Positions 46,090 through 59,199 of a stretch of DNA of 64,000 nucleotides are shown here, in pieces (the first letter of the stretch is position 1; each line of letters opens with the position of its first letter). The DNA is taken from positions 2,666,001-2,730,000 of the forward strand of contig NZ_CP047650.1 in NCBI RefSeq assembly GCF_009906855.1. The letters are read 5' to 3'. The notes under the pieces were generated by a model, which saw only the letters and a list, made by a program, of their open reading frames with translations, did not search any database and had not been told where the DNA came from. Source of the DNA: Xylophilus rhododendri. Lineage in GTDB: Bacteria; Pseudomonadota; Gammaproteobacteria; Burkholderiales; Burkholderiaceae_C. The position numbers and the translations under genes were made by a program.

Positions 46090-47314
46090 TCTCGTCTCAC
46101 AGGTGCGCGAGGAAAGCGACCGGCCCGGCATCGGTTCGGCCCAGGCACGGGTGATCCCGATCCGGCCTGCCCTGCCGCTGTCGGCCGACGAGAAGGAAGT
46201 CGCCCGCATCCTGCAGATCTGCAATGCCTGCCGCTACTGCGAGGGCTTCTGCGCGGTCTTCCCGGCCATGACCCGCCGGCTGGAGTTTGGCCAAGCCGAC
46301 ACCCACTACCTGGCCAACCTCTGCCACAACTGCGGCGCCTGCCTGCATGCCTGCCAGTACGCGCCGCCGCACGAGTTCGCGGTGAACGTGCCGCAGGCCA
46401 TGGCCCGGGTGCGGGTGCAGACCTATCACGACTACGCCTGGCCGCCGGCCATGGGCAAGCTCTACCAGCGCGCCGGCCTCACGGTGGCGATGGCGCTGGC
46501 CGTGGGCCTGGCGCTGTTCCTGGTGCTGGGCATGGCCATGGCCGGGCCGCTGCTGCACCAGCCGCTGGCGGGCAATTTCTATGCGATCTTTCCGCACAAC
46601 TTCCTGGCCGCCGTGTTCGGGGTGGTGTTCCTCTTCGTGATCTTCGCGCTGGGCATGGGCGTGCGGCGCTTCTGGCGCGAGGTGACACCGGCCGCCGAGC
46701 CGCAGTCCAGCAAGGGCCCGACCATCGCCGAGGTGCGCGGCCCGGCCGCGGCGGAGGCGGCGCACGACGCGCTGCGGCTGAAGTACCTGGGCGGCGGCCA
46801 CGGCCAGGGCTGCAACGATGCGGACGACCAGTTCACGCTGTGGCGCCGCCGTTTCCACCACTTCACCTTCTACGGCTTCATGCTGTGCTTCGCCGCCACC
46901 GCGGTGGCCACGCTGTACCACTACCTGCTGGACCTGCATGCGCCCTACCCGCTGACCAGCGCACCGGTGATCCTGGGCACGCTCGGCGGCATCGGCCTGC
47001 TGATCGGCCCCACCGGCCTCCTCTGGCTCAACCTGCGGCGCGATCCGCAGCATGGCGATACCAAACAGCGCCCGATGGACCGCGGCTTCATCGCCCTGCT
47101 GCTGCTGACCAGCGCCACCGGCCTGGCGCTGCTGGCCTGGCGCGACAGCCCGGCCATGGGCCTGCTGCTGGCGATCCACCTCGGTGTGGTGATGGCGCTG
47201 TTCCTCACCCTGCCCTACGGCAAGTTCGCGCATGGCGTTTTCCGCAGTGCCGCATTGCTCAAGTTCTCGATAGAAAAACGATTGCCCAATCGACTGCAGC
47301 TCGGCAGCGATTGA
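46073..47314 (+). CDS. tcuB: Tricarballylate utilisation 4Fe-4S membrane protein TcuB
   Basis: A 413-residue protein. Two iron-sulphur motifs are in the N-terminal part, [15 protein letters not shown] and [15 protein letters not shown]. The C-terminal part has about six membrane segments with histidines suited to haem ([22 protein letters not shown]). TcuB reoxidises TcuA and passes electrons to the quinone pool. The gene overlaps tcuA by 17 bp and is followed after 26 bp by a Bug gene. Confidence 0.93.
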   Translation: MQQLTDLVSQVREESDRPGIGSAQARVIPIRPALPLSADEKEVARILQICNACRYCEGFCAVFPAMTRRLEFGQADTHYLANLCHNCGACLHACQYAPPHEFAVNVPQAMARVRVQTYHDYAWPPAMGKLYQRAGLTVAMALAVGLALFLVLGMAMAGPLLHQPLAGNFYAIFPHNFLAAVFGVVFLFVIFALGMGVRRFWREVTPAAEPQSSKGPTIAEVRGPAAAEAAHDALRLKYLGGGHGQGCNDADDQFTLWRRRFHHFTFYGFMLCFAATAVATLYHYLLDLHAPYPLTSAPVILGTLGGIGLLIGPTGLLWLNLRRDPQHGDTKQRPMDRGFIALLLLTSATGLALLAWRDSPAMGLLLAIHLGVVMALFLTLPYGKFAHGVFRSAALLKFSIEKRLPNRLQLGSD

Positions 47315-47340
47315 GGCCCACCACGGATGGAGACCAACCC

Positions 47341-48306
47341 ATGTTCAAACGCCGCCTGCTGGCCGCCGCACTGCTGAGCCTCGGCGCCCTGGCCGCCAGC
47401 GCCCAGGACTTCCCGCCCAAGAAACCCGTCACCCTCGTCGTGGGCTTCGCGCCCGGCGGCGCGGCCGATGCCGCCGCGCGGCTGATCGCCAAGAAGCTGG
47501 GCGAGAACATCGGCCAGCAGGTGATCGTGGACAACCGCGGCGGCGCGGGCGGCAACATCGCCCACCAGTACGTGGCCAATGCGCCGGCCGATGGCTCGGT
47601 GCTGCTGTTCGGCTCGGTCGGTCCGCTGACCATCGCGCCGCACCTGATGAAGCTGCCTTACGACCCGTTCAAGGACCTGGCGGCCGTGTCGGGCGGGGTC
47701 AACTTCCCCAACGTGCTGGTGGTCAACAAGGCCGTCGGCGTGAGCACGCTGGCGCAGTTCGTGGAGCTGTCGAAGAAGAAGCCGGGCAGCGTGGATTTCG
47801 CGTCCACCGGCGCCGGCTCGGCCTCGCACCTGGCGGGCGAGCTGTTCAACCAGCGCGCCGGCATCGACATGACCCACATCCCCTACAAGGGCGGCGCGCC
47901 GGCCCTGCAGGACCTGCTGGGCGAGCGGGTGGCCAGCTACTTCTCGGCGCCGCCCACGGCCATGCCGCAGGTGGAAGCCGGCAAGCTGATCCCGCTGGCC
48001 ACCACCGGGCCGACCCGGCCGGCCTATCTGCCCAACATTCCCACCGTGGCCGAGGCCGGCTACCCGGGCTTCGAGGCCCTGAACTGGTATGCCTTCGTCG
48101 CGCCGGGCAAGACACCGCCCGCGATCCTCGACCGCTGGAACACCGAGATCGTGAAGGTGCTGAACGACCCCGGCGTGAAGGAGGCCCTGGACAAGCACGG
48201 CCTGACGCCGCAGCCCACCACCCGCGCCGAGATGACCGCCTTCATGCACCGCGAATCCGACAAGTGGGGCAAGGTCGTGCGCGAACGCAAGATCACCGCC
48301 GAATAA
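47341..48306 (+). CDS. Bug-family substrate-binding protein 1 of the tcu operon
   Basis: A 321-residue periplasmic protein, signal peptide ending at AASAQDF. Bug marks: [59 protein letters not shown] and IPTVAEAGYPGFEALNWY. It probably delivers a tricarboxylate or similar acid to a transporter encoded elsewhere, since no TctA or TctB gene is present. It follows tcuB by 26 bp and precedes the aldolase gene by 22 bp. Confidence 0.92.
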   Translation: MFKRRLLAAALLSLGALAASAQDFPPKKPVTLVVGFAPGGAADAAARLIAKKLGENIGQQVIVDNRGGAGGNIAHQYVANAPADGSVLLFGSVGPLTIAPHLMKLPYDPFKDLAAVSGGVNFPNVLVVNKAVGVSTLAQFVELSKKKPGSVDFASTGAGSASHLAGELFNQRAGIDMTHIPYKGGAPALQDLLGERVASYFSAPPTAMPQVEAGKLIPLATTGPTRPAYLPNIPTVAEAGYPGFEALNWYAFVAPGKTPPAILDRWNTEIVKVLNDPGVKEALDKHGLTPQPTTRAEMTAFMHRESDKWGKVVRERKITAE

Positions 48307-48328
48307 CCCAGACAACAGGAGTGAAGCC

Positions 48329-49108
<780 letters not shown>

Positions 49109-49151
49109 TCGCGGCGCCGCTATCGCATTCGAAAAAAACAGGAGACAAGAC

Positions 49152-50126
49152 ATGAACCGCAGACAACTGCTGGGCCGCACCGCGGCCCTGGCGGTGGCCG
49201 CCGCCTGCGCGGCCTCCGCGCTGGCCGCCGACCGCTTTCCTTCGAAGCCGGTGACGCTGATCGTGCCCTTCGCGCCCGGCGGCAACCTCGACGTGGTGGC
49301 ACGCACCCTGGCACCGGCGCTGGAGAAGGCCCTGGGCCAGAACGTGATCGTGGACAACCGCGCCGGCGCGGGCGGCGCCATCGGCGCGAGTTTCGTGGCC
49401 CGTGCCGAGGCCGACGGCCACACCCTGCTGGTGACCACGCCCAACGCGGTGGGCGTGCTGCCGCAGATGACCAAGACGACGTACAAGCTGGCCTCCTTCC
49501 AGCCGGTGGGCCAGATCGCCACCACGCCGCTGGTGGTGATGGTGCGCAAGCAGTCGCGGTACGCCGACATCGCGGCGCTGCTGGCCGATGCACGCGCCAA
49601 ACCGGGCCAGATCAGCGTGGCCCACAGCGGGCCGGGCACGACCAACCACATCGCCATCTTCCAGCTGGAAGCCGCCGCCAATATCCAGCTCAACATCGTC
49701 GCCTACAAGGGCTCCGGCCCGGCCCTGGTGGACCTGATCGGCGGGCAGGTGGACACCATGGTCGACCAGCTCAGCAGCTCCACCACCCACATCCAATCCG
49801 GCGCGCTGCGGCCGCTGGCGGTGATGTCGCGCGACCGCGATCCCACCCTGCCCGGCGTGCCGACGCTGCGGGAGGCGGGGCTGGCGGATTTCGAGGCCGT
49901 CACCGCCAGCGGCTTGCTGGCGCCGGCGGGCACGCCGGCCGCCAATGTGGAGACACTCAACGCCGCCCTGCGCAAGGCCCTGGCCGACCCGGCCGTCGCC
50001 GCCAAGCTGGTGCAGCTGGGCAGCCCGGGCAAGCCGAGTACCGCGGCCGAATGGCAGGCCCAACTGCAGCAGGAGGAAAAACGCGCCGTGGCGCTGGCCG
50101 CTTCCGGCAAGCTCAAGTCCGATTGA
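49152..50126 (+). CDS. Bug-family substrate-binding protein 2 of the tcu operon
   Basis: A 324-residue periplasmic protein with signal peptide ending near SALAADRF. Marks: KPVTLIVPFAPGGNLDVVART, NVIVDNRAGAGGAIGASFVA, IVAYKGSGPALVDLIGGQVDTM and VPTLREAGLADFEAV. It differs from the first and third Bug proteins of the operon at many ligand-loop positions, so a different or broader ligand is likely. AGGAG precedes the start. Confidence 0.92.
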   Translation: MNRRQLLGRTAALAVAAACAASALAADRFPSKPVTLIVPFAPGGNLDVVARTLAPALEKALGQNVIVDNRAGAGGAIGASFVARAEADGHTLLVTTPNAVGVLPQMTKTTYKLASFQPVGQIATTPLVVMVRKQSRYADIAALLADARAKPGQISVAHSGPGTTNHIAIFQLEAAANIQLNIVAYKGSGPALVDLIGGQVDTMVDQLSSSTTHIQSGALRPLAVMSRDRDPTLPGVPTLREAGLADFEAVTASGLLAPAGTPAANVETLNAALRKALADPAVAAKLVQLGSPGKPSTAAEWQAQLQQEEKRAVALAASGKLKSD

Positions 50127-50137
50127 GGCGAAGCGCC

Positions 50138-51049
50138 ATGACAAGACCCTGCCTGCCCGCCATCGCGCAGCCCAGCACGCCGCAGCTGAAACTGCCGGCC
50201 GGTGCCTGCGACAGCCATGCCCATGTCTTCGGGCCCTATGCGCAATTTCCGCTGGCCGAGGACCGCAGCTACACCCCCGCCGAATACCCGCCGGCCAGCT
50301 TCGTCGAACACCTGGACCAGCTGGGCCTTGCGCGCGGCGTGCTGGTCACCGCCAGCGCCTGCGGCACCGACAACGGCTCGGTGCTGGCCGCCCTGCAGGC
50401 CTACCCGCAGCGCCTGCGCGGCGTGTTCGTGGCCGATGCCGACACCACCGAAGCCGAACTCGATGCCTGGCATGCGGCCGGCGTGCGCGGCCTGCGTTTC
50501 AACCTCTACCGCCACGAAGGCAAGGCCGTCTACCGCAACGGCGTCGGCCTGGAGGTGCTGCAGGCCCTGGCGCCCCGGCTGGCCGCACGCGGCTGGCATG
50601 CGCAGATCTGGATCCATGCGCCCGACCTGGTGGAGCTGGCGCCGCGCCTGACCGCCCTGGGCGTGACGCTGGTGGTGGACCACATGGGCCGCATGTCCGC
50701 GGCGCGCGGCGTGGCCGACCCCGGCTTCCAGGAACTCTGCCGCCTGCTGGCCGAGGGCCGGGCCTGGACCAAGATCTCCGGCGCCGACCGCAACACGGCC
50801 GAAGGCCCGCCCTACCGCGACATCGATCCCTTCGCCCAGGCCCTGCTGGCCGCGAACGACGAACGGGTGGTGTGGGGCACCGACTGGCCGCATATCAACT
50901 ACTTCGATCCCGCGCAGATGCCCGACGACGGCGCGCTGGTCGACCTGCTAGTGCGCTGGATGCCCGATGCGGCGCAACGCCAGCGGGTGCTGGTGGACAA
51001 CCCCGCCGCGCTCTACGACTTCCCCCCATCCGAAGGAGACCGGGCATGA
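50138..51049 (+). CDS. Amidohydrolase family protein, PDC-hydrolase (LigI)-like
   Basis: A 303-residue metal-dependent hydrolase of the amidohydrolase_2 family: ACDSHAHVFGPYAQFP near the N terminus, YTPAEYPPASFVEHLDQLG, VTASACGTDNGSVLAAL, VVDHMGRM and VVWGTDWPH. The pattern SHAHVFGP...DRSYTP resembles 2-pyrone-4,6-dicarboxylate lactonase LigI and related lactonases that open six-carbon tricarboxylic lactones. That fits a tricarboxylate operon. The stop overlaps the third Bug gene by 4 bp (ATGA). The substrate is inferred. Confidence 0.85.
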   Translation: MTRPCLPAIAQPSTPQLKLPAGACDSHAHVFGPYAQFPLAEDRSYTPAEYPPASFVEHLDQLGLARGVLVTASACGTDNGSVLAALQAYPQRLRGVFVADADTTEAELDAWHAAGVRGLRFNLYRHEGKAVYRNGVGLEVLQALAPRLAARGWHAQIWIHAPDLVELAPRLTALGVTLVVDHMGRMSAARGVADPGFQELCRLLAEGRAWTKISGADRNTAEGPPYRDIDPFAQALLAANDERVVWGTDWPHINYFDPAQMPDDGALVDLLVRWMPDAAQRQRVLVDNPAALYDFPPSEGDRA

Positions 51050-52008
51050 CGACACGCCGCCACCTCATCTGCAGCGCCGCCGCCCTGGCCCTGCCCGTGC
51101 TGGGCCATGCCCAGGCCGCCTATCCGAACAAGCCGGTGAAGGTGCTGGTCGCCTTCACCGCCGGCGGCACCACCGACATCCTGGCGCGCGCCGTCACCCA
51201 GAAGATGACCGACAAGCTCGGCCAGCCCTTCCTGATCGACAACAAGCCCGGCGGCGGCGGCAACATCGGCACCGAGATGGCCGTGCGTGCGCCTGCCGAC
51301 GGCTACACCCTGATCGTCAATTCGGTCGGCCCGATGGCGGTCAACCAGACGCTGTACAAGAACCTCAGCTACGACCCGCTCAAGGACCTGGTGCCGGTGG
51401 TGCAGATCGCCGACGTGCCCAATGTGCTGGTGGTCAACAACGAGATCCCCGCGAAGACGCTGGAGGAGTTCATCGCCTATGCCAAGGCCAACCCCGGCAA
51501 GCTGAGCTACGGCTCCACCGGCGTCGGCACTTCTTCGCACCTGTCGAGCTACATGCTCAGCCAGCGCATAGGCGCCGACACCCTGCATGTGCCCTACAAG
51601 GGCTCGGGCGCGCTCACCGACCTGCTGGCCGGGCGGCTGCAGTTCATGTTCGCCACCATCCCCTCGGTGATCCAGCACATCAAGGCCGGCAAGCTGCGGG
51701 CGCTGGCCGTCTCCAGCACCAAGCCCTCGCGCTCGCTGCCGGGTGTGCCGACGGTGGCGGAGAAGGGCTTTCCGGGTTTCGAGGCCGGCTCCTGGTTCGG
51801 CTTCTTCGCCCCCAAGGGAACGCCGCAAAACGTGATCGGCTTGCTCAACAGGACGGTCAACGAAATACTCCCGTCTCTCGAAGAACAGATGGTGCGCGAG
51901 GGCGCGGACCCGGTGGGCGGTTCGCCCGAGCAGTTCGGGCGCTTCACGCAGAAGGAATACGAGAAATGGGCAGCGATCGTGAAGGCCTCCGGGGCCACGG
52001 CGGAATGA
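51046..52008 (+). CDS. Bug-family substrate-binding protein 3 of the tcu operon
   Basis: A 320-residue periplasmic protein, signal peptide ending at GHAQAAY. Marks: KPVKVLVAFTAGGTTDILARA, PFLIDNKPGGGGNIGTEMAV, HVPYKGSGALTDLLAGRLQFM and VPTVAEKGFPGFEAGSW. It starts inside the amidohydrolase stop (4-bp overlap) and its stop overlaps the next gene by 4 bp. This is the third Bug gene of one operon. Confidence 0.92.
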   Translation: MTTRRHLICSAAALALPVLGHAQAAYPNKPVKVLVAFTAGGTTDILARAVTQKMTDKLGQPFLIDNKPGGGGNIGTEMAVRAPADGYTLIVNSVGPMAVNQTLYKNLSYDPLKDLVPVVQIADVPNVLVVNNEIPAKTLEEFIAYAKANPGKLSYGSTGVGTSSHLSSYMLSQRIGADTLHVPYKGSGALTDLLAGRLQFMFATIPSVIQHIKAGKLRALAVSSTKPSRSLPGVPTVAEKGFPGFEAGSWFGFFAPKGTPQNVIGLLNRTVNEILPSLEEQMVREGADPVGGSPEQFGRFTQKEYEKWAAIVKASGATAE

Positions 52009-52988
52009 ACGAGGGGGCGCCGCTGCGCATCCTGATGTCGGCGAAGGCGCAGGCCCTGCATGGCGAGGCCGTCGCCCAGGTGCTGCAGGGGCGGCCGCAC
52101 CAGCTGGTGCTGCCGGGCGGGGGCGATGTGGACATCGCCTTCGTGACACGCGAGGTGACCGGCCTGTCCACCAAACACCAGGTGCTGCCGGCCACCCAGG
52201 CCTTCTACGACAGCCTGCGGGCCGCCCCCTCGCTGCGCTGGGTGCAGCTGCATTCGGCGGGCGCCGACCGGCCGGTGTTCGTGGAGCTGAAGGCGCGTGG
52301 GGTGGACATCGCCACCGCCTCCGGCGCCAATGCCGAGGTGGTGGCGCAGAGCGCGGTGGCCGGGCTGCTGGCGCTGGCGCGGCGGTTCCCGCAGCTGATG
52401 GCGGCCCAGCAGGAACGGCGCTGGGCCCCCTTGATGGGCGGTGCGCTGCCGCGCGACCTGAACGGGCAGCACGCCACCATCGTCGGCTGGGGCCCCATCG
52501 GCCAGCATGTGGGGCGGCTGCTGACGGCCTTCGGCCTGCGCATCTCGGTGGTGCGCAGCAGTGCGTCGGCGCCGGGCGCCGAGCCGGCGGCCGTGGCCTT
52601 CGAATCATTGAAGGAACTGCTGCCCGCCACCGACTGGCTGGTGCTGGCCTGTCCCTTGAGCGAACGCACCCGCGGTCTGGTCGATGCAGAGGCGCTGGCC
52701 CTGCTGCCGGCCAGCGCCCATCTGGTCAATGTGGCGCGCGGCGAGATCGTGGACGAAGCCGCGCTGATCGAGGCCCTGCAGCAGCAGCGGCTGGCCGGCG
52801 CCTTTCTCGATGTGTTCCACCAGGAGCCGCTGCCGGCCGAATCGCCGCTGTGGAGCCTGCCCAACGTGATCGCCACGCCGCACAGCGCGGGTTTCTCGGA
52901 CGGCAATGCGGCACGGGTGGCGGCCATGTTCCTGGAGAACCTGGGCCGCTGGGCGGCCGGCGAGCCGCTGCTGCGGCTGGCGGCCTGA
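52005..52988 (+). CDS. D-2-hydroxyacid dehydrogenase
   Basis: A 327-residue NAD(P)-dependent dehydrogenase: the nucleotide-binding GWGPIGQHVGRLL, catalytic Arg in VNVARGEIVDEAALI, Glu in FHQEPLP and His in IATPHSAGFSD. It interconverts 2-hydroxy and 2-oxo acids. As last gene of the tcu operon, coupled to the third Bug gene by 4 bp, it probably handles a 2-oxo acid released by earlier steps. The actual substrate is unknown. Its end is 3 bp from the convergent MFS gene. Confidence 0.9.
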   Translation: MNEGAPLRILMSAKAQALHGEAVAQVLQGRPHQLVLPGGGDVDIAFVTREVTGLSTKHQVLPATQAFYDSLRAAPSLRWVQLHSAGADRPVFVELKARGVDIATASGANAEVVAQSAVAGLLALARRFPQLMAAQQERRWAPLMGGALPRDLNGQHATIVGWGPIGQHVGRLLTAFGLRISVVRSSASAPGAEPAAVAFESLKELLPATDWLVLACPLSERTRGLVDAEALALLPASAHLVNVARGEIVDEAALIEALQQQRLAGAFLDVFHQEPLPAESPLWSLPNVIATPHSAGFSDGNAARVAAMFLENLGRWAAGEPLLRLAA

Positions 52989-52991
52989 GCC

Positions 52992-54173
52992 TCAGCGTGC
53001 GGTGGGCTTCAGGCCCCAGGTGACGGCCAGCCAGAGCAGCGACAGCGCCAGCGTCACGCCGAACAGCCCGGTGGCGCCCGCCGCCTTCACCAGTTCGCCG
53101 CCGAGCGCACCGCCCGCGAACAGCCCCAGCGACTGCAGCGTGTTGTAGACCCCCAGCGCCGATCCCCGCAGCGCCCCCGGCGCCATGCGCGAGACGAGGC
53201 TGGGCTGGCTCGCCTCCAGCGCATTGAAGCCGCAGAAGAACACCAGCAGCAGCAACGCCAGCGGCGCCACGCCCCAGGCCGCCGCCTGGGCGCCGTCCAG
53301 CGCCAGGCCCAGCAGCCCGGCCTGCACCAGGGCGATCAGGCCGACCGAGCCCAGCAGCGCGGCACGCAGCCGGCCCTTGCGCTCCATCGGAAACAGCACC
53401 GCGCCCATCACCACGAAGGAGGCGACCACCGCCGGCAGGTACACCCACCAGTGGCGCTCCTTGGGCAGCCCGGCCTGCACCAGCAGCGCGGGCACGGCCA
53501 CCCACATCGACATCTGCACCGTGTGCAGCACGAAGACGCCGAAGTTCAGCCGCAGCAGGTCGCGACGGCCCCACAGGGCGCTGAGCGGCGCGCGCTGCGC
53601 ATGGGCCGCGCGCACCGGCTCGGGCGGCACCCACCAGCAGGTGGCGGCGATGCCGGCCAGGGCCAGCACCCCGGTCAGCGCGAACAGGCCCGACAGTCCG
53701 ATATGGGCCGACAGCACCGGCGCGCCCACCAGCGCCAGCGCGAACATCAGGCCGATGCTGCCGCCGACCAGGGCCATGGCCTTGGTGCGCACCTGGTCGC
53801 GGGTGAGGTCGGCCAGCAGCGCCGTGACCGCCGCCGACACCGCACCGGCGCCCTGCAGCGCACGGCCGATCAGCAGGCCGTGCAGGCTGTCCGCGAAGGC
53901 GGCGAAGAAGCTGCCGATGGCGAACACCGCCAGCCCCAGCACGATCACCCGCTTCCTGCCGAAGCGGTCCGAGGCCAGGCCGAAGGGCATCTGCAGAAAG
54001 GCCTGGGTCAGGCCGTAGATGCCCATGGCCAGGCCGACCAGGGCCGGGTCGTCGCCGCCCGGATAACGCCGCGCCTCCAGCGCGAACACCGGCAGCACCA
54101 GGAACAGCCCCAGCAGCCGCAGCCCGAAGATGGACGCGAGCGAGACACCCGCGCGCCTTTCGCTGGGCGTCAT
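52992..54173 (-). CDS. MFS transporter
   Basis: A 393-residue protein with twelve hydrophobic segments and MFS motif A in FGLASDRFGRKRVIVLG, plus GRALQGAGAVSAAVTALLADL. It resembles drug/metabolite exporters of the YajR/arabinose-efflux type, without visible substrate-specific residues. The ATG at 54173 fits just before the first helix; a GTG at 54230 would add 19 Ser/Pro-rich residues. It is divergent from the diguanylate cyclase gene. Confidence 0.9.
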   Translation of the reverse strand: MTPSERRAGVSLASIFGLRLLGLFLVLPVFALEARRYPGGDDPALVGLAMGIYGLTQAFLQMPFGLASDRFGRKRVIVLGLAVFAIGSFFAAFADSLHGLLIGRALQGAGAVSAAVTALLADLTRDQVRTKAMALVGGSIGLMFALALVGAPVLSAHIGLSGLFALTGVLALAGIAATCWWVPPEPVRAAHAQRAPLSALWGRRDLLRLNFGVFVLHTVQMSMWVAVPALLVQAGLPKERHWWVYLPAVVASFVVMGAVLFPMERKGRLRAALLGSVGLIALVQAGLLGLALDGAQAAAWGVAPLALLLLVFFCGFNALEASQPSLVSRMAPGALRGSALGVYNTLQSLGLFAGGALGGELVKAAGATGLFGVTLALSLLWLAVTWGLKPTAR

Positions 54174-54391
54174 GCGGCTGGAGGGTTCGGCAAAAGCCTG
54201 GAGATCGGGGGTGGAGGGCTCGGCGGACACGAATGCAGGGGGCGACGGGACACGCGGACGGCGCGCGCAAGCCCCGGATTGTCCGCGATCGCCCGCCGCT
54301 CTGCAGCGCCACGCCCCCGCCACGTAAGACAGCGCCGCGAACCCGCTGCGCTTTTGTCGGAAAAACGTTTGCGCGTGCTGTAATTTTCCGA

Positions 54392-56023
54392 ATGAACGCC
54401 TTGCCCCCCGATGTAGAGGCGGTCTGGTCCAGCCTGGGCCAATCCTGGTCCGAATTGCGTGGCCGGCCCGACGACGCCGATCTCTGGGCGCAGTTCATCC
54501 TGCGCTGCGACAAACTGATGTCGATCTCCGGCGAGCACGGCCTGACCAGTGCCGCCGTGGCCATGGGGCCGCTGCTCAACCGCCTGGAGTCGCTGCAGGC
54601 GCCCGGTCCGGCCCATCTGCCCGAGATCGAGAACCTGCTGCTCACCATCCACGCGGCGCTGCAGCATCCGCAGCACCACCTCAGCGAGCCCGCCGGCCGC
54701 CAGACCGGGCAGTCGTCTCCGCTGGTACTGCTCTACAGCGCCGACGCCGCCAGCGGCAGCGAGATCGAGCCGCACATGGCCCAGTACGGCCTGCGGCTGG
54801 AACGCCATGGCGATGCCGAGTCGGTACTGGGCGCGGCCCAGGCCGGCCGCGCGGCGGCGGTGCTGGTGGATGTGGAGCAGGGTTTCGACAGCACGGTCGA
54901 TGCCGCCGTCACCGAGTTCGCGCGCCTGGGCGTGCCCTGGTGCGCCGTCGCCAGCCAGATCGATTTCGCGCTGCGGCTGCAGGCGCTGCGGCGCGGCGCG
55001 CATTTCTTCTTCAACGCGCCGCTGACGGTGGAGGCGCTGATCCCGGTGATCGATCCGCTGGCCTTTCCGGTGAAGGAGCCGCCCTTTCGGGTGCTGATCC
55101 TGGACGACTCGCGCACCGTGCTCTCGGGCATACGCCGGGCCATGGCGCCTTTCGAGGACATCCAGCTGGGCATCCTCAGCCAGCCGCACAAGCTGCTGGA
55201 GGTGCTGCAGTTCTTCGCGCCCGACGTGCTGCTGCTCGACATCCACATGCAGGGCTGCACCGGCCTGGAAGTGGCGCAGATGATCCGCCAGCACAAGGCC
55301 TTCGAATCCATCCCCATCGTCTTCCTGACCGCCGAGACCGACCCCAAGGCGCAGAACGAGGCGATGCGGGTGGGCGCCGACGACCTGCTGCTGAAGCCGG
55401 TGGCCACCGAGCTGCTCTACAACGTGCTGACGCAAAAGGCCAGGCGCTACCGCGGCCTGCGCCGGCTGATGGAAGAAGACAGCATGACGGGGCTGTACAA
55501 CCACGGCAAGACCAAGGCCCTGCTGCTGCAGCTGCTGCAGCAGGCCGCGCGGCTGACGCTGCCCATGGCCTATGCGCTGCTGGACATCGACCACTTCAAG
55601 CGCATCAACGACACCTACGGCCACGGCATGGGCGACAAGGTCATCATGTCGCTGTCGCGCCACCTGCGCCAGCGCCTGCGCGGCACCGACGTGGTGGGCC
55701 GCTACGGCGGCGAGGAGTTCGCCCTGCTGCTGTTCAACTGCTCTCCGGCCGAGGCGGTGCAGCTGGTCGACGAGCTGCGCGAGAGCTTCTCGAAGATGGT
55801 GCACGGGCCGACCGGCGACCGCTTCTCGGCCACCTTCAGCGGCGGTGTGGCCTTCTTTCCCAACTGCCAGAGCGTGCCGCTGCTGATGGTGCGGGCCGAC
55901 GAGAGCCTGTACGAGGCCAAGCGCGCCGGCCGCAACCGGGTGATGGCCCACATGCCGCCCGCCGCCCTGCCCCTGGCCCCGGCCGGGGAGGCCGGCGAGC
56001 CCGCCAAGCGGCACGCCGCGTGA
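54392..56023 (+). CDS. REC-REC-GGDEF diguanylate cyclase
   Basis: A 543-residue protein. Residues 1-100 are helical and loosely Hpt-like but lack the phosphoryl His motif. A first, degenerate receiver follows ([15 protein letters not shown]). The second receiver is canonical ([33 protein letters not shown]). The GGDEF domain has [22 protein letters not shown] and [12 protein letters not shown], so the active site is the GGEEF form. It should make cyclic-di-GMP on phosphorylation. It lies between the MFS gene and uvrA. Confidence 0.93.
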   Translation: MNALPPDVEAVWSSLGQSWSELRGRPDDADLWAQFILRCDKLMSISGEHGLTSAAVAMGPLLNRLESLQAPGPAHLPEIENLLLTIHAALQHPQHHLSEPAGRQTGQSSPLVLLYSADAASGSEIEPHMAQYGLRLERHGDAESVLGAAQAGRAAAVLVDVEQGFDSTVDAAVTEFARLGVPWCAVASQIDFALRLQALRRGAHFFFNAPLTVEALIPVIDPLAFPVKEPPFRVLILDDSRTVLSGIRRAMAPFEDIQLGILSQPHKLLEVLQFFAPDVLLLDIHMQGCTGLEVAQMIRQHKAFESIPIVFLTAETDPKAQNEAMRVGADDLLLKPVATELLYNVLTQKARRYRGLRRLMEEDSMTGLYNHGKTKALLLQLLQQAARLTLPMAYALLDIDHFKRINDTYGHGMGDKVIMSLSRHLRQRLRGTDVVGRYGGEEFALLLFNCSPAEAVQLVDELRESFSKMVHGPTGDRFSATFSGGVAFFPNCQSVPLLMVRADESLYEAKRAGRNRVMAHMPPAALPLAPAGEAGEPAKRHAA

Positions 56024-56093
56024 ACCGTCCCGCCGCCGGGGGCTCGCCGGCTATCATGGCCGGTTAGTCTCAGCACGCCCGAAGCGCCTTCTC

Positions 56094-59105
<3,012 letters not shown>

Positions 59106-59199
59106 GGCTTCGCCGCCGCGGCGCTTCTTGCGCCCGGCATGTTTCGCTGCCGGCCGGGGACGGCATGGTGACGGGCTTTATCTCCGCCTTCGGTCATCC

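Noticed and set aside
59109..59147. Two TTCGC sites before the helical-repeat gene at 59200
   Set aside because: They are 29 bp apart and no -10-like hexamer is at the right distance, so this is not a PIP box.
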